Assembly: GCA_947457015.1 (NCBI GenBank)
Contig: CANGTV010000011.1
Span: forward strand, 1-39,506
Direction: 5' to 3'
DNA from: Alphaproteobacteria bacterium
GTDB lineage: Bacteria; Pseudomonadota; Alphaproteobacteria; UBA9655
DNA length: 39,506 bases
Shown here: piece by piece, positions 25,706-36,123 of the stretch
Numbering within the stretch: position 1 is the stretch's first letter
How the letters are laid out: each line of letters opens with the position of its first letter
Translations under genes and position numbers: made by a program
The notes under the pieces: model-generated
What the model was told of the DNA's origin: nothing
The model's input: the letters and a program-made list of their open reading frames with translations, nothing else
The model's database searches: none

Positions 25706-27237
25706 CGGAATTCCACTCTAGCTACATCTAGGGCTTTTTTTGACTTTATTATCCCCTCATTTGAATCAAGAGCAATGTTATATTGATCAATCACATTAGC
25801 AACAGAGGCATCTATCAACGTTAGAAGAGGAGACGGATAAACTCCCAAAATTAATACCCCTCCAAGGAGAGGCGCAAAAATAAGATTTTCACGCCAATTA
25901 AGATCATGAACCACTTTCAATGTCGGCTTCACGAGAGCCCCAAAAATTACACGTCGATAAAGCCAAAGAGCGTAAGCAGCTCCTAAAACCATCCCCATTG
26001 AGGCAAAGACTGTGACAGAAGTGTTCACTTGATAGGCCCCTAACAACACAAGAAACTCTCCTACAAACCCACTCGTCCCTGGCAATCCAATGGAGGCAAG
26101 GATAAAGAACATAAACACAGCAGCATACCGTGGCATACGGTAAACCAAGCCACCATACTCCGTAATCTCTCGGCTGTGAACACGTTCATAGACAACCCCC
26201 ACACAAAGGAAAAGAGCGGCCGAAATCAAACCATGACTTACCATTTGAGTTATAGCTCCTTGAACCCCTTGTGCATCAACTGTGAAAATTCCCAAAGTGA
26301 CAAAGCCCATGTGGGCAACGGAGGAATAAGCGATTAATTTTTTCATATCTGTCTGCGCAAGGGCTACAAAAGATGTATAAATGATGGCTATGCTACTTAA
26401 AACAAAGACAAAAGGAGTAAAGTACGCAGAGGCTTCAGGAAAAAGAGGGAGCGAAAATCTTAAAAACCCATATCCTCCCATTTTCAAGAGAATCCCTGCC
26501 AAAACCACAGATCCTGCTGTGGGCGCTTCTACATGCGCGTCCGGAAGCCACGTATGGAAAGGCCACATAGGAACCTTCACAGCAAAGGAGGCAAAAAAAG
26601 CAAGCCATAACCAAATCTGAACCTTTGGATCAAAGGACGTTGTCAGCGCAAGGGGGATATCACTTCCACCCACTTCAAAATAAACATAAAGAATAGCAAG
26701 CAACATAAGAACAGAGCCCAGAAGAGTATACAGAAAAAATTTAAAGGCCGCATAAATACGATTAGGCCCTCCCCAAATACCAATAATGAGGAACATGGGA
26801 ATTAAGACTCCCTCAAAAAATAAGTAGAAGAGAATAAAATCAAGAGCCGCAAAGAGACCAATCAGCATCGTTTCCAGCACAAGAAAAGCAATCATATACT
26901 CTGATACGCGCGTTTGAATAGATGTCCAGCTGGCAAGAATACAAATAGGCATAAGAAGAGCGGAAAGTAAAATAAACGGTAAAGAAATTCCGTCGATCCC
27001 CACATGGTACCCTACATTTAAAAGGGGCATCCATTGAAATTTATCCTCAAGCTGAAAGGTAGAGAGCGCGGGGTTATAATTTTTCCATAGTATTAAAGCC
27101 ATCCCCAAGGTCACAAGGGATGTCCACAAGGCCACCCATCGCGCATTCGTCCCTTCATGACCCCAATTTAAGAAAATTCCAAAAGCCCCTAAAAGAGGAA
27201 GGAAAATAGTGATACTAAGAAGGGGAAGAGTATCCAT
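25702..27237 (-). CDS. nuoM: NADH-quinone oxidoreductase subunit M
   Basis: An antiporter-like, proton-pumping membrane subunit of complex I, with about 14 membrane helices. Characteristic features are the conserved Glu in [29 protein letters not shown], the helix 7-8 sequence [34 protein letters not shown], and [18 protein letters not shown]. At 511 residues it is slightly longer than typical alphaproteobacterial NuoM, with a polar tail after the last helix. The ATG has AAGGA about 8 bases upstream. It starts 15 bases after nuoL. In most alphaproteobacteria nuoN would follow, but here the stop overlaps pheS by 4 bases. Confidence 0.96.
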   Translation of the reverse strand: MDTLPLLSITIFLPLLGAFGIFLNWGHEGTNARWVALWTSLVTLGMALILWKNYNPALSTFQLEDKFQWMPLLNVGYHVGIDGISLPFILLSALLMPICILASWTSIQTRVSEYMIAFLVLETMLIGLFAALDFILFYLFFEGVLIPMFLIIGIWGGPNRIYAAFKFFLYTLLGSVLMLLAILYVYFEVGGSDIPLALTTSFDPKVQIWLWLAFFASFAVKVPMWPFHTWLPDAHVEAPTAGSVVLAGILLKMGGYGFLRFSLPLFPEASAYFTPFVFVLSSIAIIYTSFVALAQTDMKKLIAYSSVAHMGFVTLGIFTVDAQGVQGAITQMVSHGLISAALFLCVGVVYERVHSREITEYGGLVYRMPRYAAVFMFFILASIGLPGTSGFVGEFLVLLGAYQVNTSVTVFASMGMVLGAAYALWLYRRVIFGALVKPTLKVVHDLNWRENLIFAPLLGGVLILGVYPSPLLTLIDASVANVIDQYNIALDSNEGIIKSKKALDVARVEFR

Positions 27238-27252
27238 GAAGTGTCCTTACCT

Positions 27253-29169
27253 CTACAACCAAAAATAGCAGCCAATCATGAGCACAAGCCCAATGATCAT
27301 GGCAAAAGCATAGTGATAAACATATCCTGTTTGAAAGCGACATAAGAGACGCCCGCCCGCTACCGATAAAGCTGCAACCCCATTAGGACCCAAGCCATCT
27401 ATCATTTTTTGGTCTCCTTCTTTCCATAAAACTTTAGCAAGCTTAAGAGAAGGACGTACAAAAATCCAATCGTAAATCTCATCAAAACACCATTTACGCA
27501 AGAGAAAAGTGTAAACTGTACTAAAAGCTATGGAAAGGCGTTCCGGCCAACTTTTCGCAAACACATAAAGATAATAAGCAAGCCCAATGCCCACAAGTGT
27601 CGCGAGTATTGGACTCCATTTCACCCAGGTTTCCACATGATGCGCTGCCCCAATAACCTCATTTTCAGGCAGAACAAAAAGAGCGGTTCCCCAAAAAGAT
27701 GTACTTTCCCCAACAAAAAGATCATACAAAACATACCCTGAGAAAAGAGAGCCCGCACCTAAAACCATAAGAGGGATAAGCATAATGAGAGGAGACTCAT
27801 GAATATGGCTCATAACCGCTTCATCAGCCCGTGGGGCTCCCTGAAAAGTCAGTAAAAGTAACCGCCAAGCGTAAAATGCTGTCAAAACTGCAGCACTTAT
27901 TCCAAAAACAAAGGCTACTTTACCCACAGGCAAATTGGAAACCCAGTCCACCTCAAGAATCATGTCTTTAGAATAAAATCCTGAAAAGAACGGAATTCCC
28001 GCAAGCGCCAAACTTCCAATCCACATCAGCACATAAGTAAGGGGAACATATTTCCAAATCCCCCCCATCTTTTGAATATTATATTCATCAGACATGGCAT
28101 GAATGACAGAACCCGCGCTTAAGAAAAGCAAAGCTTTAAAAAAGGCGTGCGTTGTAAGGTGCAACATCGAAGCGCTATACCCAGAAAGACCTGCTGCCAT
28201 AAACATATATCCCAGCTGACTACAGGTGGAATAAGCAATGATCCGCTTAATATCATTTTGCACACACGCAATTGTTGCCGCCATCAGCGCTGTCACAGCT
28301 CCTATAAGCGTAATGAATTCACGGGCAAGTGGCGCATATTCTAAAAGCGGCGAAATGCGCACGACTAAAAAGACACCCGCAGTCACCATGGTTGCTGCAT
28401 GAATTAAAGCAGAGACCGGCGTCGGTGCTTCCATTGCATCTGGAAGCCAGGTGTGCAAGCCAATTTGGGCCGATTTTCCCATAGCTCCCACAAAGAAAAA
28501 GAGGGTGGCGAGGGTAAGGGCATGATAGTGCCCTCCAAAGAACGTAAACGTCTCGTCCTTGTAATCTTCCACAAGCTCAAAGACAGATAAGAAATCAACC
28601 GTCCCGAAGAGAACAAAAATGGTCAAAACACCTAAGACAAATCCTATATCTCCCACCCGATTAACAAGGAAAGCCTTCATAGCAGCAGCATTCGCACTCT
28701 CTCGATCATACCAATATCCAATCAAAAGATAGGAGCAAAGGCCGACTCCTTCCCATCCAAAAAACATTTGCAAAAAATTGGGAGCCGTAACCAACGTCAA
28801 CATAAAGAAGGTGAAAAGGCTCAAATAAGCCATAAAGCGTGGAATACTTCGATCCCCCTTCATGTATCCCACTGAATAAACGTGCACCAAAAAAGAAATG
28901 AGTGTCAGAACAGCCATCATGACAAGACTTAAGCTATCTACTTGAAGGCCCCAACTCACTTCGAAAAACTCTACATGAATCCATGTAAAGAGAGGGATCA
29001 AAAGAGTTTTTTCTTGGAGTCCCACTTTTACGAAAAGAATACTTGCAAAAATCGCCGCCAAAGCCATCAGCCCACAGGTAACAGCCTGACTAGAGCGATG
29101 GTCTAAAACACTGCTCAAAATAGCCCCAAGGAGAGGTAAAAAAACAACGAGGACAGCTAAAGTCTCCAT
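27253..29169 (-). CDS. nuoL: NADH-quinone oxidoreductase subunit L
   Basis: The distal antiporter-like subunit of complex I, with proton-channel helices plus the long lateral helix near the C-terminus. Family marks are FFGWEGVGLCSYLLIGYWYDRESANAAAMKAFLVNRVGD, LHTWLPDAMEAPTPVSALIHAATMVTAGVFLV and KRIIAYSTCSQLGYMF. The lysines and the Glu of helix 5 expected for proton transfer are present. At 638 residues it is normal. The start follows nuoK by 2 bases, and its Shine-Dalgarno (GAGGGGG) lies inside the last nuoK codons, so translation is coupled. Confidence 0.96.
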   Translation of the reverse strand: METLAVLVVFLPLLGAILSSVLDHRSSQAVTCGLMALAAIFASILFVKVGLQEKTLLIPLFTWIHVEFFEVSWGLQVDSLSLVMMAVLTLISFLVHVYSVGYMKGDRSIPRFMAYLSLFTFFMLTLVTAPNFLQMFFGWEGVGLCSYLLIGYWYDRESANAAAMKAFLVNRVGDIGFVLGVLTIFVLFGTVDFLSVFELVEDYKDETFTFFGGHYHALTLATLFFFVGAMGKSAQIGLHTWLPDAMEAPTPVSALIHAATMVTAGVFLVVRISPLLEYAPLAREFITLIGAVTALMAATIACVQNDIKRIIAYSTCSQLGYMFMAAGLSGYSASMLHLTTHAFFKALLFLSAGSVIHAMSDEYNIQKMGGIWKYVPLTYVLMWIGSLALAGIPFFSGFYSKDMILEVDWVSNLPVGKVAFVFGISAAVLTAFYAWRLLLLTFQGAPRADEAVMSHIHESPLIMLIPLMVLGAGSLFSGYVLYDLFVGESTSFWGTALFVLPENEVIGAAHHVETWVKWSPILATLVGIGLAYYLYVFAKSWPERLSIAFSTVYTFLLRKWCFDEIYDWIFVRPSLKLAKVLWKEGDQKMIDGLGPNGVAALSVAGGRLLCRFQTGYVYHYAFAMIIGLVLMIGCYFWL

Positions 29170-29171
29170 GC

Positions 29172-29480
29172 CTACCCCCTCATCACGCTGATGTCATCAA
29201 CATCAATGTCCCCTCGATTACGGAAATAAACAACAAGGATTGCAAGACCTATAGCAGATTCAGCAGCAGCAACGGTTAGAACAAAAAGAGCAAATACTTG
29301 TCCAACGAGGTCGCCAAGATATTGGGAAAAAGCAACAAAGTTTATGTTTATAGCCAACAACATCAGCTCAATGGACATCAGGATCACGATTAGATTTCGC
29401 CGATTCAAAAAAACGCCGATGCTCCCAATTGTAAAAAGAAGAGCCGCAACAACAAGATAATGATCGAGGCTAAGAGACAC
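29172..29480 (-). CDS. nuoK: NADH-quinone oxidoreductase subunit K
   Basis: A small membrane subunit of complex I with three helices, homologous to ND4L. The second helix holds the conserved Glu in [15 protein letters not shown], and the third has a Glu in [12 protein letters not shown]. The GTG at 29480 is preferred over the ATG at 29516: it gives the opening [16 protein letters not shown] and 102 residues, the family's standard length. It also has AGGGGAA about 11 bases upstream. The longer version would add 12 polar residues. With this start it overlaps the end of nuoJ by 11 bases. Confidence 0.93.
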   Translation of the reverse strand: MSLSLDHYLVVAALLFTIGSIGVFLNRRNLIVILMSIELMLLAININFVAFSQYLGDLVGQVFALFVLTVAAAESAIGLAILVVYFRNRGDIDVDDISVMRG

Positions 29481-30135
29481 GGCTTGTTCTTCCCCTCGGT
29501 GTTGCGGAATCATCAAGACTTTCTAGATTCCGAAATGACGAGGTGGGAGATATATCCACCATCTGTACGCTATCTTTCGCCTGCCTCGCCAGCTGATCTC
29601 CTATCTTTTGCTTAAGAACATTTTCTCGCTGACGCAAAGTCAAGATAATCGCCCCTATCATCGCAATGAGTAAAATAAGACCAGCTGCCTGAAAAATCAA
29701 AGCATAATGAGTATAGAGTAAGGCACCAAGAGCGTGGGTATTTGAAAGCCCATCTTGCGGTGCAAAGATTAATTCAAATGCCTCTGGTGACGTATTCCAA
29801 CTCATAAATACCACAACAAGCTCTAGCACAAGCACGCCCCCGACAAAAATTCCCATAAGAAGATAACGTCGATCCATGCGTTGACTTTTCTTTGTTTCCA
29901 TATTGACCATCATGACCACAAAGAGAAAGAGAACAGCAACGGCCCCCACATACACAACTATCAATATCATCGCTAAAAATTCGGCATGCGCTAAAATGAA
30001 AAGCCCGGCTGCATTAAAAAAAGCCAAGATAAGAAACAAAACGCCATAAACTGTGTTTTTAGTCGTCACAACCATAACAGCAGAGCTCAACAGAACACCT
30101 GAGAGGATATAGAAAATGAGAGTCGTTGTTGTCAT
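29470..30135 (-). CDS. nuoJ: NADH-quinone oxidoreductase subunit J
   Basis: A membrane subunit of complex I, homologous to ND6, with five helices. The marker [17 protein letters not shown] is intact in the third helix, and [16 protein letters not shown] precedes it. The C-terminus adds about 45 polar residues after the last helix (ending TSRVS). The ATG at 30135 has GGGAGC about 5 bases upstream and opens [13 protein letters not shown], giving 221 residues. The ATG at 30162 would add nine polar residues and is less likely. It lies 55 bases after nuoI, one of the few junctions in this operon without overlap. Confidence 0.93.
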   Translation of the reverse strand: MTTTTLIFYILSGVLLSSAVMVVTTKNTVYGVLFLILAFFNAAGLFILAHAEFLAMILIVVYVGAVAVLFLFVVMMVNMETKKSQRMDRRYLLMGIFVGGVLVLELVVVFMSWNTSPEAFELIFAPQDGLSNTHALGALLYTHYALIFQAAGLILLIAMIGAIILTLRQRENVLKQKIGDQLARQAKDSVQMVDISPTSSFRNLESLDDSATPRGRTSRVS

Positions 30136-30190
30136 TGAAAGCTCCCGTAGAGCGCACCGCAAGGCAGAAGTCTAGCTTTTTTCATTCATC

Positions 30191-30667
30191 TCACCTATAT
30201 CGTGCATCCTGCTCTAAGCGAGCTGCAATTGCAACTTCCCACCGATCCCCATTTGCAAGAAGCTTGTCCTTATTATAATAAAGCTCTTCCCGTGTGTCTG
30301 TTGCGAATTCAAAATTTGGGCCTTCCACAATCGCATCTACAGGACAGGATTCTTCGCAAAGGCCGCAATAAATACACTTTATCATATCAATATCGTAGCG
30401 AGTTGCTCTCCTGCTCCCATCTTCACGCTCTTCCGCTTCTATGGTAATGGCTTGCGCGGGACACACTGCTTCACACAGTTTACAAGCAATGCAACGCTCC
30501 TCTCCGTTTGGATAACGTCTCAATGCATGCTCTCCTCGAAAACGTGGCGATAACGCGCCTTTTTCATAAGGATAGGCAAGAGTCACTTTTTTCTTTAAAA
30601 ACATATACTTCAGAGTAAGAAAGAGCCCTGAGCACAGCTCCGTTAAGGGGAAAAATTTTAACTTCAT
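30191..30667 (-). CDS. nuoI: NADH-quinone oxidoreductase subunit I
   Basis: The peripheral-arm subunit that carries iron-sulfur clusters N6a and N6b, passing electrons towards NuoB. Two full 4Fe-4S ferredoxin motifs are present: [12 protein letters not shown] and [12 protein letters not shown]. The N-terminal amphipathic part ([13 protein letters not shown]) anchors it at the membrane, and [17 protein letters not shown] is the usual lead-in. The ATG at 30667 overlaps the nuoH stop as ATGA and gives 158 residues, the usual length. The ATG at 30733 would add 22 residues inside nuoH and is unlikely. All eight cluster cysteines are intact. Confidence 0.95.
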   Translation of the reverse strand: MKLKFFPLTELCSGLFLTLKYMFLKKKVTLAYPYEKGALSPRFRGEHALRRYPNGEERCIACKLCEAVCPAQAITIEAEEREDGSRRATRYDIDMIKCIYCGLCEESCPVDAIVEGPNFEFATDTREELYYNKDKLLANGDRWEVAIAARLEQDARYR

Positions 30668-31644
30668 AGGATGACTATAACTCCAGCTGTTAAAATAACC
30701 CATAGCAAAGAAAAGGGTAAAAATACCTTCCATCCCAATCTCATCAGCTGGTCATATCGATAGCGAGGAAAGGTCGCCCTTACCCATAAAAAGACAAAAA
30801 GAAGAAAAGACATCTTTAAAGAAAACCAAACAATCCCCGGCACCCATGTAAAGGGAGGGATCTGTAAGGGTGGTAACCATCCCCCAAGGAAAAGGATGCT
30901 TCCGATAGCGCTCATAAGAATCATGTTGGCATATTCCCCTAAGAAAAAGAGGGCAAAAGTCATAGAGGAATATTCAACGTTATAGCCAGACACAAGCTCC
31001 GCCTCCGCTTCTGGCAAATCAAAAGGGGCTCGATTAGTTTCTGCGAGAGCTGATATACTAAAAATCACAGCCATTGGCAGATGAGGAATAATAAACCAAA
31101 TGTTTTGTTGAGCTTCCACAATCTCGCTCAGATTTAAGGAGCCTGCAGACAACAGAATCGTAACAATCACAAGCCCAATAGAAACTTCATAAGAAACCAT
31201 TTGAGCCGCAGATCGCAAAGCTCCCAAAAAGGAATACTTTGAGTTGCTCGCCCACCCCGCCATAATAATTCCATAAACCCCTAGGGAAGAAATCGCAAAA
31301 AGGTAAAGTATCCCCACGTTAATATTACTGATAACCATCCCTGGACCAAAGGGAATGACGGCCCAGGCGGAAAGGCTCAGCCCAAAAGTTAACAATGGCG
31401 CCACAATAAAAAGAAAAGGGTTGGCTTGCGTTGGAATAATGGTTTCCTTATGGAGAAGCTTTAAACCATCAGCAAAGGGTTGCAAAAGTCCAAACCATCC
31501 CACCACATTCGGCCCAACACGACGCTGCATAGCGGCAATCACTTTTCTTTCCACATAGGTTAGGTAAGCAACAGCCAACAGTAAGGGGATGATGATCAGG
31601 AGGGTATAACCGATGAGGAACAAAAGATCTTCGACATTAACCAT
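30664..31644 (-). CDS. nuoH: NADH-quinone oxidoreductase subunit H
   Basis: The membrane subunit, homologous to ND1, that joins the peripheral arm to the membrane arm and helps form the quinone cavity. Marks include [35 protein letters not shown] near the N-terminus, [28 protein letters not shown] in the middle, and [25 protein letters not shown] near the end. About eight membrane helices are seen. The ATG at 31644 has AAGGTG upstream and overlaps the nuoG stop by 8 bases. The 31674 start would extend into nuoG by ten residues and is rejected. It has 326 residues. Confidence 0.95.
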   Translation of the reverse strand: MVNVEDLLFLIGYTLLIIIPLLLAVAYLTYVERKVIAAMQRRVGPNVVGWFGLLQPFADGLKLLHKETIIPTQANPFLFIVAPLLTFGLSLSAWAVIPFGPGMVISNINVGILYLFAISSLGVYGIIMAGWASNSKYSFLGALRSAAQMVSYEVSIGLVIVTILLSAGSLNLSEIVEAQQNIWFIIPHLPMAVIFSISALAETNRAPFDLPEAEAELVSGYNVEYSSMTFALFFLGEYANMILMSAIGSILFLGGWLPPLQIPPFTWVPGIVWFSLKMSFLLFVFLWVRATFPRYRYDQLMRLGWKVFLPFSLLWVILTAGVIVIL

Positions 31645-33709
31645 GAGGAGCACCTTGAGCAATCTCGCGCTCACACTTGGCCATCGTAATGGAATGACGC
31701 GATATCGAATCTGTCATATAAAAACTCTCAAGCGCCGCAGTAAAAGATTCAGAAGAAATCTTGCCTTCCTGTCCAAAAGGAAGCCAGGGTGCCCGTTGAA
31801 CCGTGTCCAGCTCTTCAAAAAGAGAATTCGCTTCAACAAGACGTGCCCGCACCTCCTCAAGAGTATTATAGGGTAAGGTATGTCCAAGCTTTTCAGATAA
31901 GGCTCTGATAATTTTCCAATCTTCTTTAGCGTCTCCAGGGGGAGAAACGGCCTTTAAGCTTCTCTGGACACGTCCCTCTGTATTGACATAGGTTCCTGAT
32001 TTTTCCGTGTAGGCGGCGCCTGGCAAAACCACATCAGCCACACTGGCTCCTCGATCACCGTGATGCCCCTGATAAATAACGAACGTGGACTTAAGAGACG
32101 CCATGTCTATTTCATCCGCCCCTAAAAGATAAATAGCCTTTAGTTTTTTAGCAGCCGCCGCATCAAGCATACCCTTTACATCATAGCCTTTTGGACCCGG
32201 CAGAAGGCCTAAATCAAAACCTCCAACCCGACTTGCTGCTGTGTGTAGAACATTAAATCCATTCCAAGGATCAGGAATAGTTGTCTTCCTTTGATGAATA
32301 AACCCATATTTATCAGCAACTTGCCGCGCGAGACAAAGAAGAGTCGCCCCATCTTCTCGTCTTAAAGCCCCTGGCCCCACAATCATCATAGGACGCTTTG
32401 CTGTTTTCAGAAGGGATATTATAGGATGATGACCCCTTAGAATTTCTTCAAGAATTAAGGGATCACTGCCCAGAGAATCAACTGGATATCCAAGATCATG
32501 AGAGGGGCCAACAAGAGCCACTGGAAAACCTGAATAAAGATAATTTTTACGAATGCGTGCATTAATAAGAGGCGCTTCCCAGCGTGGATTTGTTCCAATT
32601 AAAAGGCAAAAATCTGCTCGTTCAATCCCCGCAATCGTCGTATTAAAAAGATAACTGCATCGAGGCTCACTCCCATTCTTTGCGCCATCTTGGCGACAAT
32701 CGATGTGAGGAGATCCAAGGGCTACCATTAAATCTTTCAAAGCCACCATGGCTTCTGCATCAACCATATCCCCCACAATAGCCGCGATCTGATTCCCAGG
32801 AATATCCCTCAACTGCTCGGCAATTGCCTCAAAAGCTTTGTCCCAACTCACGGGAGCAAGACGGCCATCTTTCTGGCGCACATAGGGGTGATCAAGACGT
32901 TGATACTTTAGGCCGTCATAGGAGAAGCGCACTTTATCAGAAATCCAATCCTCATTAACTTCGTCATTTTGTCGAGGCAAAACGCGCATGACCTCTCGCC
33001 CCCGTGTATCAAGACGAATGGCACTCCCCACCGCATCGAAAACATCTATGGAAGGCGTGTGAGATAGCTCCCACGACCGACCTCGATAATTATAAGGCTT
33101 AGACGTGAGCGCCCCCACAGGGCAGATATCAATCATATTCCCCGAAAGTTCAGAGGTAATTGCCTTTTGGATATAGGTCCCAATTTCCATATCTTCTCCC
33201 CGACCCGTAGCGCCAAGCTCAGGCACACCCGCAACCTCCGTTGCAAAGCGAATACAGCGGGTACACTGAATGCAACGATTCATCGCTGTTTCAATGAGGG
33301 GACCAAACTCTTTATCAGGAACCGCTCGCTTGTTTAAGGCATAGCGGCTCGAATCTCCTCCATAAGCGACGCTGATGTCTTGGAGATCACACTCTCCTCC
33401 CTGATCACAAATTGGGCAATCCAAAGGATGGTTGATGAGGAGGAATTCTAAAACTCCTTGGCGAGCTTTTTTTACCATAGGCGTTTGAGTCCGAATGACC
33501 ATTCCCTCAGAGGCGGGCATCGCACAACTCGCGATCGGCTTAGGACTATGCTCCATGTCCACAAGGCACATACGACAGTTGCCCGCAATGGAAAGTTTGG
33601 GATGATAACAAAAGACAGGGATTTCAATGCCCAGCATTTCAGCCGCCTGAAGAACGGTCATCCCTTCAGGGACATCTATTTCTTTGTCATCAATGGTGAG
33701 TTTTGGCAT
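31637..33709 (-). CDS. nuoG: NADH-quinone oxidoreductase subunit G
   Basis: The 75-kDa iron-sulfur subunit of complex I, which passes electrons from NuoF along clusters N1b, N4 and N5. The N-terminal 2Fe-2S domain has [15 protein letters not shown]. The His/Cys cluster motif is [19 protein letters not shown] further motif is [17 protein letters not shown], followed by [13 protein letters not shown]. The large molybdopterin-oxidoreductase-like domain follows (about 220-600), without a cofactor expected. At 690 residues it is typical for alphaproteobacteria. The ATG has no strong Shine-Dalgarno. Unusually, 219 bases separate it from nuoF, mostly taken up by a nested palindromic repeat, so ribosome coupling from nuoF is broken here. 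Confidence 0.96.
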   Translation of the reverse strand: MPKLTIDDKEIDVPEGMTVLQAAEMLGIEIPVFCYHPKLSIAGNCRMCLVDMEHSPKPIASCAMPASEGMVIRTQTPMVKKARQGVLEFLLINHPLDCPICDQGGECDLQDISVAYGGDSSRYALNKRAVPDKEFGPLIETAMNRCIQCTRCIRFATEVAGVPELGATGRGEDMEIGTYIQKAITSELSGNMIDICPVGALTSKPYNYRGRSWELSHTPSIDVFDAVGSAIRLDTRGREVMRVLPRQNDEVNEDWISDKVRFSYDGLKYQRLDHPYVRQKDGRLAPVSWDKAFEAIAEQLRDIPGNQIAAIVGDMVDAEAMVALKDLMVALGSPHIDCRQDGAKNGSEPRCSYLFNTTIAGIERADFCLLIGTNPRWEAPLINARIRKNYLYSGFPVALVGPSHDLGYPVDSLGSDPLILEEILRGHHPIISLLKTAKRPMMIVGPGALRREDGATLLCLARQVADKYGFIHQRKTTIPDPWNGFNVLHTAASRVGGFDLGLLPGPKGYDVKGMLDAAAAKKLKAIYLLGADEIDMASLKSTFVIYQGHHGDRGASVADVVLPGAAYTEKSGTYVNTEGRVQRSLKAVSPPGDAKEDWKIIRALSEKLGHTLPYNTLEEVRARLVEANSLFEELDTVQRAPWLPFGQEGKISSESFTAALESFYMTDSISRHSITMAKCEREIAQGAPHG

Positions 33710-33762
33710 TACTGGAGGTCCGTTGTTTCATTGTGTGTGCTCTGCTTGTACACTCCCAGGGT

Positions 33763-33897
33763 GTCATCCCCGCGAAGGCGGGGATCCAGGATTTCATGTC
33801 ATCCAGAACTTGTTTCGGGATCTCGTTGACAAGAAGATGCTGAAACGAGTTCAGCATGACAACAGTTATTCTGGATCCCCGCCTTCGCGGGGATGAC
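33763..33897. repeat. nested palindromic repeat between nuoF and nuoG
   Basis: The outer arms 33763-33789 and 33871-33897 are perfect 27-base inverted repeats around CCCCGCGAAGGCGGGG. Inside lies a second element at 33798-33860 whose ends (GTCATCCAGAAC and GTTCAGCATGAC) are also inverted. That inner element contains the hairpin ATGCTGAA-ACGAG-TTCAGCAT (33837-33857) shared with 15032-15052. The arrangement looks like one repeat inserted into another. It sits within the complex I operon and would form a large stem in the mRNA. The translated minus-strand frame (SPRRRGSR, SWIPAFAGMT) is a familiar spurious protein from this repeat type. Confidence 0.85.
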
Positions 33898-33928
33898 AAT
33901 CCGGAAAATGGCAAAACCGTACGCATGT

Positions 33929-35191
33929 TTATTCCCTTCTCAATCGCCGTTCGAGTTCCGGACGGAAATGACGAATTAATCCCTGCACTGGCCAAGCCGC
34001 CGCATCTCCTAGAGCACAAATGGTGTGCCCTTCAACTTGATGAGTGACTTCTTCAAGCTGGTCAATATCCTTAGACGTCCCCTCTCCTTCTGCAAGGCGC
34101 ATAAGCATACGCCACATCCATCCTGTGCCTTCGCGACAAGGCGTGCATTGACCACAACTTTCATGCATATAAAATTTAGAAAGGCGGGCAATCGCCCGCA
34201 CCACATCGGTGGACTTATCCATCACGATGACCCCTGCTGTGCCAAGAGCACTTTTAACCTTAGCAAGAGAGGTAAAATCCATCAGAACCGTTTCGCAGAT
34301 TTCTTTGGGAAGGAGAGAAACAGACGATCCTCCTGGGATAACCGCCAAAAGGTTGTCCCATCCGCCTCGCACACCTCCCCCATGCTTTTCAATAAGCTCT
34401 TTCATCGGAATTCCCAAGGCTTCCTCTACGTTACACGGCTTGTTGACATGTCCCGAAAGACAAAAAATTTTCGTACCCGCATTATCAGGAGTTCCAATGC
34501 TCGCAAACCAACTGCCTCCTCGACGTAGAATCGTTGGCACAACCGCAAGAGTTTCCACATTATTAACAATGGTAGGACATCCATAAAGGCCCACAATTGC
34601 TGGAAAGGGGGGCTTAAGACGGGGCATTCCTTTGCGCCCTTCTAAACTTTCAAGAAGGGCCGTTTCTTCTCCACAGATATAAGCTCCCGCACCCCGGTGC
34701 ACATAAAGATCAAAACTCCACCCAGAGTTCGCAGCATTTTTTCCTAAAAGCCCTGCTTTATAAGCTTCTGCGATCGCTGCCTCAAGATGCTCTGCTTCTT
34801 GATAAAATTCTCCTCGAATATAAATATAGCCTACATGAGCCCCGATGGCAAAACCTGCAAGCAGCGCCCCCTCTATAAGCTTATGAGGCTCATACCGAAG
34901 AATGTCGCGGTCTTTACATGTCCCAGGCTCACTCTCATCCGCATTAATGATGAGATATCGAGGGGTGACCTCTTCCCCTTTCGGCATAAATGACCACTTC
35001 TTCCCTGTAGGGAATCCGGCCCCTCCCCGCCCCTTTAACCCTGAAGTCATTACCTCTTGAGTGATCCAGGCTTGTCCTTTTGCAAGAAGGTCTTTTGTTT
35101 TGTCCCAATCTCCTCGACTTTGAGCAGCCTTAAGACGCCAGTCTTCTGTGCCATAAAGATTTGTAAAAATACGGTCGCTTTCTCTTAGCAT
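33929..35191 (-). CDS. nuoF: NADH-quinone oxidoreductase subunit F
   Basis: The NADH-oxidising subunit of complex I, with bound FMN and cluster N3. The NADH/FMN site is seen as [20 protein letters not shown] and [26 protein letters not shown]. Also present are YIYIRGEFY and [32 protein letters not shown]. The 4Fe-4S motif is [14 protein letters not shown] plus the downstream Cys in [13 protein letters not shown]. At 420 residues it is standard. The ATG overlaps the nuoE stop by 7 bases (ATGCTAA). Its 3' end borders the palindromic repeat 33763-33897. Confidence 0.97.
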   Translation of the reverse strand: MLRESDRIFTNLYGTEDWRLKAAQSRGDWDKTKDLLAKGQAWITQEVMTSGLKGRGGAGFPTGKKWSFMPKGEEVTPRYLIINADESEPGTCKDRDILRYEPHKLIEGALLAGFAIGAHVGYIYIRGEFYQEAEHLEAAIAEAYKAGLLGKNAANSGWSFDLYVHRGAGAYICGEETALLESLEGRKGMPRLKPPFPAIVGLYGCPTIVNNVETLAVVPTILRRGGSWFASIGTPDNAGTKIFCLSGHVNKPCNVEEALGIPMKELIEKHGGGVRGGWDNLLAVIPGGSSVSLLPKEICETVLMDFTSLAKVKSALGTAGVIVMDKSTDVVRAIARLSKFYMHESCGQCTPCREGTGWMWRMLMRLAEGEGTSKDIDQLEEVTHQVEGHTICALGDAAAWPVQGLIRHFRPELERRLRRE

Positions 35192-35721
35192 GAAGCCAAC
35201 CCCTCAAGAAGTTTTATAAGAGCTTCCTCCGTTAAATCCTCATAATAGGTATCATTAATTTGAACCACAGGCGCATTCACACACGCCGAAAGACACTCAA
35301 CTTCATTTAAGGTAAATGCTCCATTTTTTGTGGTTTCTCCACATTCAATGTTTAAATGACGTTTACACGCTGAAAGCAAGGCCTCGCTTCCCCGCAGCAT
35401 GCAAGGCGTCGTGCCACACACCTGAACATGATATGTTCCCACAGGTTTTAAATTAAACAGGGTGTAAAAGGTGGCCACCTCATAGCCCCGAATAACTGGC
35501 ACTCTTAAAATTTCCGTTACCTTCTCAATAGCACTGGGAGGAAGCCAGCCCCCGCACTGGCGCTGCGCCAGATAAAAGAGAGGAAGAATAGCACTTGCTT
35601 GGCGGCCCTCTGGATAACGCTTCAGAAGCTCTGGAATTTTGGCTTCGTTTTCAGGAGAAAAAATGAAGGGGGTTGATTTTTCTGTGGGCAGATCTTTCTT
35701 AAGCACGAGTTTTTTTTTCAT
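35185..35721 (-). CDS. nuoE: NADH-quinone oxidoreductase subunit E
   Basis: The thioredoxin-fold 2Fe-2S subunit (cluster N1a) that pairs with NuoF. Cluster ligands are seen in [13 protein letters not shown] and [16 protein letters not shown]. The family sequence [16 protein letters not shown] precedes them, and the N-terminal helical part includes [14 protein letters not shown]. At 178 residues it is slightly short of the 200+ often seen in alphaproteobacteria. Its ATG lies 6 bases after the vapC stop. The likely Shine-Dalgarno (GGAG, 35731-35734) falls in the last two vapC codons, so in the present layout nuoE translation depends on sequence within the toxin gene. Confidence 0.95.
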   Translation of the reverse strand: MKKKLVLKKDLPTEKSTPFIFSPENEAKIPELLKRYPEGRQASAILPLFYLAQRQCGGWLPPSAIEKVTEILRVPVIRGYEVATFYTLFNLKPVGTYHVQVCGTTPCMLRGSEALLSACKRHLNIECGETTKNGAFTLNEVECLSACVNAPVVQINDTYYEDLTEEALIKLLEGLASC

Positions 35722-35727
35722 TCGTTG

Positions 35728-36123
35728 TTACTCCGGCATATGAGAGGCTTTACTCTCACTCAAAATAGCCTGATCAAAAGTTGCCAATTTATGGCATCCA
35801 TTATTTTCTCCTTCAGCCATAATCATGTAGTCTCCAAAATCTGCTTGACCTTTTATATATTTTTCAGCGGCGTTTAAAACGATTTCTTTTTGACCAATAA
35901 GAATGCCTGGAGAATCTGTTAAAGTCATGAGCGCTTCATAAACTTCTTTACGAGAAAATTTTTTAACTTTCAAAACCAAAACAAATTCTAGAAGAGCATA
36001 GGAAGAAATAAAAAGTTCTCCCAAAGCAGCAGTGTTGTTTAAAAATCTTTCAGCTTTTTTAGCTTGTTGGAGATCATCCTCAAGAAAAGCTCGAACTAAT
36101 ACATTGGTATCAGCGCCGATCAT
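35728..36123 (-). CDS. vapC: VapC-type PIN-domain toxin
   Basis: A PIN-domain ribonuclease of the VapC toxin family; family members cut tRNA or rRNA to arrest translation. The acidic metal site is intact: Asp5 in GADTNVLVR, Glu46 in YALLEFV, Asp95 or Asp98 in ADFGDYMIM, and Asp117 in ATFDQAI. At 131 residues it is family-typical. The ATG overlaps the antitoxin gene by 14 bases. It is transcribed with the nuo operon, standing between nuoD and nuoE, where no extra gene is expected. With all active-site residues present it looks functional. The RNA target cannot be read from sequence. Confidence 0.9.
   Translation of the reverse strand: MIGADTNVLVRAFLEDDLQQAKKAERFLNNTAALGELFISSYALLEFVLVLKVKKFSRKEVYEALMTLTDSPGILIGQKEIVLNAAEKYIKGQADFGDYMIMAEGENNGCHKLATFDQAILSESKASHMPE

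Noticed and set aside
29481-29516. Longer NuoK starting at an ATG inside nuoJ
   Set aside because: It adds 12 polar residues to a protein of near-constant length; the GTG at 29480 gives the usual 102 residues and opening.
30668-30733. Longer NuoI starting inside nuoH
   Set aside because: The ATGA overlap at the nuoH stop gives the normal length; the extension is just nuoH coding sequence in another frame.
33690-34019. A 109-codon minus-strand frame (PRRRGSRITVVMLNSFQHL, SWIPAFAGMT)
   Set aside because: It runs through the palindromic repeat and into nuoF. This translation is a familiar false protein produced by dispersed repeats, with no start signal or family.
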